This document shows positions 17,557 to 25,276 of a stretch of 64,000 bases of DNA, piece by piece. The stretch spans positions 1 through 64,000 of the forward strand of contig JAJFFD010000066.1 of assembly GCA_021776805.1 (NCBI GenBank). Reading direction: 5' to 3'. The notes under the pieces were generated by a model. The model worked only from the letters and a program-made list of their open reading frames with translations. It was not told the origin of the DNA and ran no database searches. Each line of letters begins with the position of its first letter. The stretch's first letter is position 1. Source of the stretch: Planctomycetota bacterium (GTDB lineage: Bacteria; Planctomycetota; UBA1135; UBA2386). The position numbers and the translations under genes are program-made.

Positions 17557-17973
17557 CTACCCGCCTCGATAGCGCTCGAGGATGATCATCGCCGCGACCG
17601 AATCGGCGAGCTTCTTGCGTCTGGCTGCTTTCAGGCCAAATTCTTTCAGTCGTAGATGGGCTTCGTCGGTGGTCATCGCCTCGTCGGTGGTGGCGACTGG
17701 ACAGGGTGAGACCTTCTCCAGGATGCGCACGAAGGCCATGGTTCGATGGGCACGTTGCCCGGGTTGGCCTTCGCGATTCAAGGGCATGCCGACGACGAGG
17801 ACCTGGCTTTCCCGTTCTTTCGCGAGATCGGCGATCGCCTGCGCACAGGCCTGGTCCTTGAGCCCGATGAGGGCTGGCAGGGGGAAGGCGATCTTGCCCA
17901 TGTGGTCCGTGGCGGCAAGCCCGGTGCGGCGATCGCCGAAATCGACGGCGAGGATTCGTTCGGACTCACTCAC
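17557..17973 (-). CDS. ruvX: RuvX/YqgF family RNase H-fold nuclease
   Basis: A 138-residue putative pre-16S rRNA nuclease / Holliday-junction resolvase. The RNase H-like signature is complete: ILAVDFGDRRTGLA (catalytic Asp), LVVGMPLNREGQPG, ATTDEAMTTDEA (catalytic Glu/Asp) and DSVAAMIILERY near the end. The length is typical. The ATG overlaps the manC stop by four bases (17970-17973), so it is probably translated from the manC message. Confidence 0.93.
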   Translation of the reverse strand: MSESERILAVDFGDRRTGLAATDHMGKIAFPLPALIGLKDQACAQAIADLAKERESQVLVVGMPLNREGQPGQRAHRTMAFVRILEKVSPCPVATTDEAMTTDEAHLRLKEFGLKAARRKKLADSVAAMIILERYRGG

Positions 17974-19058
17974 AGCAAGTCGCTGCGGCCTTCCGCTCGC
18001 AGCTTTTCGACCAGGGCCTTGAGGTTCTCCGCTTCGCTCCTCGGACAGACCAGGACAGCGTCATCTACTGCAACGATGAGGAGGTCCTTGACCCCCATCA
18101 CTGCCAGGGTTCGATCGCCTTGCACGTAGCTCGTGCAATTCTCTGTATCGAGAAGGGTGAGCTTTGAATCCTCGCCAAGGAGGGCGATGTTGCCATCCTG
18201 ATCCCTGGGGGCTATGCGTTCGAGGGCGGCGAAGGAACCCAGATCGCTCCACTGCAGCTTGGCTTCGATCACGGCGACATCGGGAGCCTTCTCGAGGAGG
18301 GCGTAGTCGATGCTGATCTTCGGAGTGCGGGCAAAGGCCGCTTCCAGTGCCGCGGAGTCGTCAGCGAGGACAGCGCTGAGCATGGCTGCGGTGGCGGCGC
18401 TGAGTTCTGGTGTCGCATTCCGCAGTGCTTCACGGAAGCTGGCGCAGGTCCAAAGGAAGATGCCACTGTTCCAATAGAACCTGCCTGTCGCCAAGTACTC
18501 TTCAGCGCTCGCTCGATCGGGTTTTTCTCGAAAGCGAGCTACCTTGTAGGCGGCTGGTGAGTCAGCGTCGATCGCCGTCCCGCGTTCGATGTAGCCAAAC
18601 CCGGTGGCTGGCCGGTCCGCTTCGATGCCAAATGTCACCAGCCGACCAGAATGGCTGGCTAACTCAGCGCCGCGGCGGAGGAGGATCTGAAAGTCGGCAA
18701 CCGGTTCGATGAGGTGATCCGCCGGCATGATGGCCAAGGTCGAATCAGGGTCGACCGCGGCGATCCGTGCGTAGGCCAGGGCGATGCAGGCTGCCGTATC
18801 CCTTGCTTCCGGTTCAACGATGATCTGGGTGACCGGAAACTCGGGGAGGATGTCATGGATACTCTCGGCCTGCTGAGAATTGGTGACGATCCAGGTGCGC
18901 TCTGCTGTGATGTCCTCGCCGAGCCTTTCGATGGTCAACTGCAGGAGGCTCTTGCCCTCAACCAGAGGCAGCAGTTGCTTGGGGTTTCGCTTGCGACTTG
19001 CCGGCCAGAATCTGGTTCCGGAACCACCGGCGATGATCACTGCGTGTACTTGGCTCAT
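17970..19058 (-). CDS. manC: Mannose-1-phosphate guanylyltransferase
   Basis: Makes GDP-mannose from mannose 1-phosphate and GTP for polysaccharide and LPS synthesis. The N-terminal nucleotidyltransferase motif is IIAGGSGTRFWPASR, followed by KQLLPL, IVEPEARDTAACIALA, PADHLI and GRFYWNSGIFLWT. The sequence ends near residue 362, so the C-terminal phosphomannose-isomerase (cupin) domain of bifunctional ManC/AlgA is absent. The frame is open to 19244, but the family starts at MSQVHAVIIAGG, giving ATG 19058. That leaves an 11-bp gap to the AsmA-like gene upstream, suggesting one transcript. Confidence 0.93.
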   Translation of the reverse strand: MSQVHAVIIAGGSGTRFWPASRKRNPKQLLPLVEGKSLLQLTIERLGEDITAERTWIVTNSQQAESIHDILPEFPVTQIIVEPEARDTAACIALAYARIAAVDPDSTLAIMPADHLIEPVADFQILLRRGAELASHSGRLVTFGIEADRPATGFGYIERGTAIDADSPAAYKVARFREKPDRASAEEYLATGRFYWNSGIFLWTCASFREALRNATPELSAATAAMLSAVLADDSAALEAAFARTPKISIDYALLEKAPDVAVIEAKLQWSDLGSFAALERIAPRDQDGNIALLGEDSKLTLLDTENCTSYVQGDRTLAVMGVKDLLIVAVDDAVLVCPRSEAENLKALVEKLRAEGRSDLL

Positions 19059-19069
19059 GGTGGGGAGGC

Positions 19070-22000
19070 CTAGCGCCTGCCTGGGCTGGGGCGAACTGCG
19101 GGAATCGGCGGGATGAGAGCTTCTGAGGCGCGTGGTTGCCACATCCACCTCGGACGGGCCTTGGGCCGGCGTAAGTAGCCATAGATCTGAAACTGGACCA
19201 CGCGCCCGCCGAGATACTTGATGACCCGGGGCAGTACCAACCAATCTCCGGCCCTGCCGAAGAAATCCGGGAAGTCCAAGGTGAGGTCAAGGTAGCTGTC
19301 CATGCGCAGCTTGCCGCCGCCGGTGACCGTGAGCACCGGCGAGTACAGCTCCACGCTTTCGATCCAGACCACCTGGTCGGCGATCCCGAACTGCAGATCG
19401 CCGCCGTCGAAACGTGGCCGCCGCCTTGGGGCGAGGTAGCTGTAGATGGCGGTGAAGAGGGGGACGACTCCGAGTTGACCTTCGGTGATGCGGAGCTGCC
19501 CGCGACCATTGGCGTCGAGGAATCGGTTGCCGGGCATCTCATCCAAGATGAATTCCCCGGAGAGATTGCCGCGGAATCCCTGGGTCTCCATGTTCATAGC
19601 GCGGAGCAAGTGGGAAAGGCTGACTTGCTCCCATTGCAGATTGCAGGAGATGTCTCCTTGGCCGCGGAAATCGAAGACGAGGTCTTCCCCATTGGGGTCA
19701 TTGCCGAAGAGCCTGCCGTTGTGGATTCGCCCCTGGAGTCCGTTGAAGATCATCTGCTCTTCGTTGGCGACGTACTTGCCGCTGAGGCCGCCGAAGCGAT
19801 GCCCGAGCACCGTGACCGCGCCACTTTCCATCGTCCCGCGGACGCTGCCACTTTCTTCGCCGATGCGGGCCTCCTCGATCACCCAGGATCCAGCCAGGTC
19901 CTCGAGTCTGGTGCCCAGGTCCATACTCAGCTTGCTCACGATCAGGTTTCCGGTGATCTCGGTTTCGAAAGGTCCGTCGTCAGGGAAGGTCAAGCGTAGG
20001 AAGAGGCGGTCTATCTTCACGGAGCCGAACATGTTGCGCTCCAGGAAGGTCTCTCGAAAAGGACCGGACATCAAGTTGCTCAGCTTGTGATCGACTCGGA
20101 AGTCATCCGAATGCACCATGAAGCGAACGAGAGATCGGCCCTCCTCCCGGAAAATGCTGCCGGCAGAGAATTCGACTTCGGAGGGTCCAATGCGACCGCG
20201 GAGATTCTCGAAGGTCGCCGCTCCATCAATGATGCGGAGTTCGCCGTTGAGTTCGCGGGCAGGTCCGGGCAGAAAGTCCGCTCCAGATGCGACGTTCTTG
20301 AGTTGCACACGCATCCGTGATTGCAGTTTGTCATTCCTCGGGTCCCAGTCGAATTCGCCAATGATGTCGACAAAGCCGGAAGGATCGAGGATGTCCCAGG
20401 TCTCCGTGCTCATGCCGCCGGCTTTCTCGAGGAAAGCGGCGAAGCCCTGTCCTGTGAGTTGGATGTCGCGCACCACAGCATTCAGGTTCACCTTCTGATC
20501 GTCGGCGCTGCTGTGAATGGTACCCTGCAGGAGAACTCTGGCAGGGTCGGCCCCAGGACCGTTCTGGATAAGACCACGAATTGCGCTCAAGTCGATTCGG
20601 TGATCATCGCCCGTGCCGTGGATAATGATCGGCCCCTGCAGGTCGGTGATCGGTTTGTGGAGTTGCTCAGGCTGCACCCGGCTCTCGCCCAGATCGATCC
20701 TGACGTCATATGTGAAGTTGGCCAAGCCGGCAGGGCGCCAGAGGGTCATTTCGCAGTCCACTCTTCCGCTGGGGTCCAGGTAGTCCCAGATCTCGCGGCA
20801 ATCGTCGTTGAGCATCGCCAGCGAGGACTCGAGTTCCGCATCCAGGTCGAGATCCTTGCACTCGAGCCAGAGCTGGGCTTCGGGGAATTCAAGAGGTTCC
20901 TTCCCTGGCATGGACCGTGCGAAGCGGCCATGCAAGCTCATTTCGCCAGCACCACGATTGCCCTGCAGGTCAAAGGCAACCCCTTGAGGGTCAATGTCGA
21001 CACTGCCGCGGATCTGCTCAAAGCGCAGGGGGAAGCCAGCGTAGCTTGCGCTCGCCCGATGCAGGTGGAGGTCTACCCCGACCCTTGTTGAGCTGGCGGG
21101 GCCAGCACCTGACTCGATTTCAACCCGCACATCGGACTTGCCGCGTGGTGAGTATTCGTCATAGATCGGCATGGCCTCAGGCAGGAGGATGCCGAGGTTG
21201 GCGCGAATCTCAGGTGAGAAGGAGAAGTCCTGCGCCTCCACGGCGAGGTTGACTTCGATGCTGGAGTCTTCGCTGGGAAGTCTGACTTCTCCATCCGCCC
21301 GAAAGTGTCCGTCTTGCCCAAGTCCGCGCAGGCCGTCGATGATGATGGTCCCTTCCCGGAGTCGAATCAGGCCCTCGACTTCGCGAAGGGGGAGGGGGAA
21401 TCCGACGCGGCGACCATTAGCCAGGACGAAGCCGTGGTAGGCGCCGGACATTCCTTGCAGGTCAAGGTCGAAGGATGTCTCTAGCTTGGCGCCGGGCGAC
21501 TCATTCCATAGACGGACCTCTGCATTCATGCGACCGGACTGGGGTTGCAGCGCATCCCAGACCAAGTTTGAGATCCGCTGTGAGCGCAGCGCCTGCTCGA
21601 GACTCGGGTCGACCAGCAGCTCCTTTGCTGCGGCGTGCACCTCGATCTTGGGGTTGCCGGTGAAGCATTGGGTCAGCTTTCCTCGGGCTTGGAGGTCACC
21701 GTTGACGCTCGTGTTCTCGATGCGAAAGTTCACCGTGCCTTGGTTGCGTGTATTGGTGGCGATCACAGCCTTGGCGCCGACCAGTGGGTAGGGCATCTCC
21801 GGGAGCGTGCAGGAGATATCGGCCAACTCCAAGTTGACTCCGGCTGCGAGTTCTTCCCGCACTTCGCCCTCCAGTTGGCTCGGGTATTCGACCCAGAGGG
21901 AGAGCTTCTTGGCATTGCCTTCGATCCCCGAGCGCTCCAGATAGCCGACGACCGCTTCGCTGTAGGGTCCGGCGATGGCCGGGTCGAGGGGGATCTCAGC

Positions 22001-22642
22001 GATTTCCAAGAGCGCGCGAAACTCTGGCAGCTCGAAGTTCCCCGAGCCGCTGACCTTCACCTCCAGTCCCTGCGGCGCGCGCATGGTACCACTGAGAATC
22101 ATGTTTGGACTACCGACTTCTTCAGGCAGGTACTGCAGGTCGACATCGGAGAACAGGATGAGATCTGCCTCTGGTGAGACGCGCAGGGCGATAGTTGACT
22201 GCTTGAGGATGATGGGTGGGACCGTTTCTCGGTCGCTCTCGTCGCTAGCCGAGCCAGTCTGGAGGAGGGCGGAAAAGTCGGGTAGGACCCCGTTGATCAG
22301 GTCGATCTCTACCCTGACGCCGGTTAGTTCGACGCCTTGCACCGAACCGACCTGACCGAGGGGATTCGTATCAACCTCCACCGTCATGCTGTCGACGTTC
22401 ACGGTCGCCTGGTTGTTTTTATCCACGCCTGTGGAAAGTCGTAGGTCCTCGAGAGTCACCGAGCCGGAGCCGAGATCGATACTGGCCCCGCCCAAGGTGA
22501 ATCGATCCCGATTGAGAAACCTCGACAGCAGGCTCTCGACGAACGTCTGCGACATCCCCGAACCCTGAAGGACGAGTGCCGTCCCGGTCAGGAGTAGGAG
22601 GAGGAATCCAAAGTAGATGAGTAGGATCCGCTTTCGAGTCAC
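19070..22642 (-). CDS. Giant AsmA/TamB-like envelope protein
   Basis: A 1190-residue protein with one N-terminal membrane anchor (about 6-27). A long beta-rich periplasmic region follows, of the repeating beta-groove type found in AsmA, YhdP and TamB proteins, which move phospholipids to the outer membrane. Recurrent patterns such as GxVxLxxLR and 'LDPSGxVD' (WDYLDPSGRVDCEMTLW, WDILDPSGFVDIIGEF) mark internal repeats. The C-terminal part (GRGQLRITEGQLGVVPLFTA and TGGGKLRMDSYLDLTLDF) resembles AsmA C-terminal regions. The family is assigned from architecture; the lipid-transport role is inferred. It precedes manC on the same strand. Confidence 0.75.
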   Translation of the reverse strand: MTRKRILLIYFGFLLLLLTGTALVLQGSGMSQTFVESLLSRFLNRDRFTLGGASIDLGSGSVTLEDLRLSTGVDKNNQATVNVDSMTVEVDTNPLGQVGSVQGVELTGVRVEIDLINGVLPDFSALLQTGSASDESDRETVPPIILKQSTIALRVSPEADLILFSDVDLQYLPEEVGSPNMILSGTMRAPQGLEVKVSGSGNFELPEFRALLEIAEIPLDPAIAGPYSEAVVGYLERSGIEGNAKKLSLWVEYPSQLEGEVREELAAGVNLELADISCTLPEMPYPLVGAKAVIATNTRNQGTVNFRIENTSVNGDLQARGKLTQCFTGNPKIEVHAAAKELLVDPSLEQALRSQRISNLVWDALQPQSGRMNAEVRLWNESPGAKLETSFDLDLQGMSGAYHGFVLANGRRVGFPLPLREVEGLIRLREGTIIIDGLRGLGQDGHFRADGEVRLPSEDSSIEVNLAVEAQDFSFSPEIRANLGILLPEAMPIYDEYSPRGKSDVRVEIESGAGPASSTRVGVDLHLHRASASYAGFPLRFEQIRGSVDIDPQGVAFDLQGNRGAGEMSLHGRFARSMPGKEPLEFPEAQLWLECKDLDLDAELESSLAMLNDDCREIWDYLDPSGRVDCEMTLWRPAGLANFTYDVRIDLGESRVQPEQLHKPITDLQGPIIIHGTGDDHRIDLSAIRGLIQNGPGADPARVLLQGTIHSSADDQKVNLNAVVRDIQLTGQGFAAFLEKAGGMSTETWDILDPSGFVDIIGEFDWDPRNDKLQSRMRVQLKNVASGADFLPGPARELNGELRIIDGAATFENLRGRIGPSEVEFSAGSIFREEGRSLVRFMVHSDDFRVDHKLSNLMSGPFRETFLERNMFGSVKIDRLFLRLTFPDDGPFETEITGNLIVSKLSMDLGTRLEDLAGSWVIEEARIGEESGSVRGTMESGAVTVLGHRFGGLSGKYVANEEQMIFNGLQGRIHNGRLFGNDPNGEDLVFDFRGQGDISCNLQWEQVSLSHLLRAMNMETQGFRGNLSGEFILDEMPGNRFLDANGRGQLRITEGQLGVVPLFTAIYSYLAPRRRPRFDGGDLQFGIADQVVWIESVELYSPVLTVTGGGKLRMDSYLDLTLDFPDFFGRAGDWLVLPRVIKYLGGRVVQFQIYGYLRRPKARPRWMWQPRASEALIPPIPAVRPSPGRR

Positions 22643-22765
22643 TGGCTGGTACGCATGCTATCCGTCAATGGCGCTCGTTGGGAGAGTCTGAACCTGACGA
22701 GGAAAGGGCATTCGAAGAGAGCAGGAACATGCCTTCCATCGACAAAAAAGCACCCCTCAGGCAGG

Positions 22766-22798
22766 AAAACCCCATTTCTGGGCCGAATTCGGGGTTTT
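22766..22798. terminator. Possible bidirectional terminator upstream of the histone-like gene
   Basis: aaaacccc (22766-22773) pairs perfectly with ggggtttt (22791-22798), and the plus strand continues ttttta. The loop is 17 bases. It lies between two divergent genes, so it may instead be part of a leader. The rest of the 265-bp gap (22643-22907) shows nothing else I can name. Confidence 0.4.
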
Positions 22799-22907
22799 TA
22801 GCGTTGACTGCAAATCGCACGCGGTCAAACTGCCCGCAACTACCTGCGGATCGCCGAGGGGGTGACTTCGCAGCCATACCTTTGTTCATGGCCTCGAGGA
22901 ATCGAAG

Positions 22908-23108
22908 ATGGCAGCAAAAAAGAAGAAGAAAGCAAGTCCCGCCGAACTCATCATTTCCAAGTCCCGTACCAAGGGCGCAACCAAGAAGTGCAACGTCTCA
23001 AGTGACTTCTATGGTGCTCTGGATAAGAAAGTTCGCGATATCATCAAGAACGCTGAAGGTCGCGCTGTCGAAAACAAGCGCAAGACTCTGAAGCCCTGCG
23101 ATATCTAA
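22908..23108 (+). CDS. Putative bacterial histone-fold protein
   Basis: A 66-residue, strongly basic protein (MAAKKKKK start). It resembles a single histone fold: VSSDFYGALDKKVRDIIKNA matches helix 2. RKTLKPCDI at the end carries the R-x-T-x4-D clamp (R58, T60, D65) diagnostic of histone folds. The chain stops one residue after that Asp, so helix 3 is almost absent, as in short bacterial histones. In Bdellovibrio such a protein coats DNA. The ATG is preceded by GAGGA at good spacing, and a hairpin follows, so it is a compact single-gene unit. The assignment is from motif reading only; a ribosome-associated basic peptide is the alternative. Confidence 0.65.
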   Translation: MAAKKKKKASPAELIISKSRTKGATKKCNVSSDFYGALDKKVRDIIKNAEGRAVENKRKTLKPCDI

Positions 23109-23117
23109 GGGACCAAG

Positions 23118-23156
23118 ACTGCCCGCATCGTTCACGCGTTGCGGGCAGTTCCGTGT
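23118..23156 (+). terminator. Terminator-like hairpin after the histone-like gene
   Basis: A ten-bp stem (23118-23127 with 23140-23149) with a 12-base loop lies nine bases after the stop codon. The T tract is poor (tccgtgt). It separates this gene from the convergent tsaB. Confidence 0.6.
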
Positions 23157-23240
23157 ACGGACGGATTAGTCCATCGCCGGTAGTCAGAGCCAGATGTCAG
23201 GATCGGAGAGTTTGGATGCTCTGCGGAGCTTGCCCTCGGC

Positions 23241-23909
23241 TCACTCGGCGTAGGAGCCCATGAGATAGAGCGGCTCGAGCCCCTCAGCTGCAACCGGTAC
23301 CAGAACGAGAGCTGGGTCGAAGAGGTGGCGCGCAGTGTATTCTACGGCCTCCAGAGGTCTTGGAGAGTTGTCTTGGGGGTTTGATAGGTCGGCAGTCTCC
23401 AGGCCTGCAGAGACCAGCAGGAGCCTTTCTGGGGGCAGCTGTTGCAGGAGCTCGCCAAGTTCCCAGGCTCTCGTTTCGCTATGAACTCGTACCTTATCGC
23501 CAACTTGCAGATCGGTGCAGAGGAGGCGACCACCCGTGCCCTTACGCAGAGCGCTGACCAAGGCGCCCGCAGGCAGCTTGCCTGTGGCGAGCCCAGCCAC
23601 AACTTGTAGCTCGGAGCTGCTCGTCGTGAAGATCTTAGCTTGCGCGAAACCCGCGGCCATCTGTGCAAAGGCGATCGCTGCCCGCAGGCCGGTATAGGAG
23701 CCGGGGCCGATGTCGATTCGAATCTCGGCGATGTCTTGTGCCTTGCACTCGGCCTCGCTGAGAGCCTCGGCCACGAAGGCGGCGAGCTTACCAGCGGATC
23801 TTGTTCCTCGCTCAGCTGCCCGTTCGTGGAGTCGATCCTCGAAACGGAGAGCGCAGGACAGATTCTCGCTGGCTGAAATGCCGAGGACCGCTACCGAATC
23901 TCCGCTCAT
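23241..23909 (-). CDS. tsaB: tRNA threonylcarbamoyladenosine biosynthesis protein TsaB
   Basis: The Gcp-like partner of TsaD in making t6A37 of ANN-decoding tRNAs. Recognised from VAVLGISASENLSCALR at the start, the N-terminal ASKHA-fold segment IRIDIGPGSYTGLRAAIAFA (the GPGSFTGLR signature of the family) and the overall length of 222 residues. The frame is open to 23999, but the family begins at MSGDSVAVLGI. The ATG at 23909 also overlaps the glmM stop by four bases, so it is preferred. tsaD, tsaC and tsaE are not nearby. Confidence 0.88.
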   Translation of the reverse strand: MSGDSVAVLGISASENLSCALRFEDRLHERAAERGTRSAGKLAAFVAEALSEAECKAQDIAEIRIDIGPGSYTGLRAAIAFAQMAAGFAQAKIFTTSSSELQVVAGLATGKLPAGALVSALRKGTGGRLLCTDLQVGDKVRVHSETRAWELGELLQQLPPERLLLVSAGLETADLSNPQDNSPRPLEAVEYTARHLFDPALVLVPVAAEGLEPLYLMGSYAE

Positions 23910-25276
23910 GGCGAGAGATGTTCGCGGATGAGGTCGGCGAGTTTCTGTGCCGCCGTAGCGACCATGTTCTCGTCCGGTCCCTCCACCAGGACGCGGCATA
24001 GGTTCTCTGTGCCCGAGTAGCGTAAGAACACACGACCATCTCCGGCGAGTTCCGTTTCGATCTCCCGGCGGAGTTGATCAACTCCGGGCACCTCTTCGAG
24101 CTCAGGCTTGCTGCCTACCGCGACGTTGATCAGGCTCTGCGGGTATCTGACAAAGCTCCTGAATACCCCGCTGCTGCCCTTCTCGAGCACCCCGGGGATG
24201 GACAGGATCTCGAGAGCCGTGGCCAACCCATCCCCGCCCCAGGGGCCCTCCTGGGCGATGATCACATGCCCGGATTGTTCGCCGCCGAGGGCGAAGCCCC
24301 CGGCTCGCATGCGTTCGGTGACGCTGCGGTCACCGACCGGTGTCATTTCCAGGCTGAGTCCCTCGCCTTCCAGATGCTTGCGCAGGCCCAGGTTGCTCAT
24401 GACCGTCGCTACCACGGTCTTCGCCGGTAGGCGGCCTGAGGCCTGAAAGTGGGGCGCAAGGGTGGCCAGTATGTCGTCGCCATTGCGGGTCGTGCCCTGA
24501 TCGTCCACGTAGATACCGCGGTCGCCATCGCCGTCCAGGCAGATCCCCATGACGGCACCGCTGGCTCGCACGGCCTCGACGATGTGTTCAGGATGCAGTG
24601 CGCCGACCCCGGCGTTGATGTTGTAGCCGTCCGGTTCGCAGCCCATGTCCACCACGTCGGCACCCAGCCCGCGCAGAATCTCAGGTGCCAGGTTGGAAGC
24701 TCCGCCGTTGGCCGCATCTATCACGATGGTGGTGCCGTCAAGTTCGAGGCTGCTGAAGCGATTCGCCAGGCACTCGCCGTACTTGCTGAGTAGTTCGCGG
24801 CCTTCCTTGATGCCCATCTTTTCGCCGGAATCGAAGTCCAGCTTCGTGCTGAGATCCGCGATCTCCGCCTCCGCTTCGTCGCTCAGCTTGCTCCCGCAAT
24901 CATCGAAGATCTTGATGCCGTTGTCGCTGGCCGGATTGTGGGAGGCGCTGATCATGACTCCGCCCACGAAGTTCTCCGTCGCTGCCAGATAGGCCAAGGC
25001 CGGTGTGCTGCAGAGGTCCACATCGACCACTCCAGTCTCTGTGGCCCAGAGCCCCTGTGCCAGGCACTCGAGGATCCAGATGCTCGAATCACGACCGTCG
25101 TTGCCGATGACGACTCGTTTGCGTTCCGGGCCCTGGCGCTGTAGCCAGATGCCCAAGGCGGCACCCACTCGGCGCATGGTCTCAGGATCCATGGGTGGGG
25201 TGCCGACGCTGCCGCGCAGACCGTCGGTGCCAAAGCTGGGGGCCTGAAAGGGCGTCTCCGCAGAGTCTTCGCTCAT
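23906..25276 (-). CDS. glmM: Phosphoglucosamine mutase
   Basis: Interconverts glucosamine 6-phosphate and glucosamine 1-phosphate for UDP-GlcNAc, hence peptidoglycan and LPS. Visible are FGTDGLRG near the start, the phosphoserine loop MISASHNPASDNGIKIF, the metal-binding CLDGDGDR, the sugar-binding GEQSGHVI and the phosphate-binding RYSGTENLCRVLVEG. The length of 456 is normal. It is directly downstream of the fused cdaA-cdaR gene (adjacent by one base), the arrangement in which GlmM is known to bind and restrain CdaA in Gram-positive bacteria. Confidence 0.97.
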   Translation of the reverse strand: MSEDSAETPFQAPSFGTDGLRGSVGTPPMDPETMRRVGAALGIWLQRQGPERKRVVIGNDGRDSSIWILECLAQGLWATETGVVDVDLCSTPALAYLAATENFVGGVMISASHNPASDNGIKIFDDCGSKLSDEAEAEIADLSTKLDFDSGEKMGIKEGRELLSKYGECLANRFSSLELDGTTIVIDAANGGASNLAPEILRGLGADVVDMGCEPDGYNINAGVGALHPEHIVEAVRASGAVMGICLDGDGDRGIYVDDQGTTRNGDDILATLAPHFQASGRLPAKTVVATVMSNLGLRKHLEGEGLSLEMTPVGDRSVTERMRAGGFALGGEQSGHVIIAQEGPWGGDGLATALEILSIPGVLEKGSSGVFRSFVRYPQSLINVAVGSKPELEEVPGVDQLRREIETELAGDGRVFLRYSGTENLCRVLVEGPDENMVATAAQKLADLIREHLSP

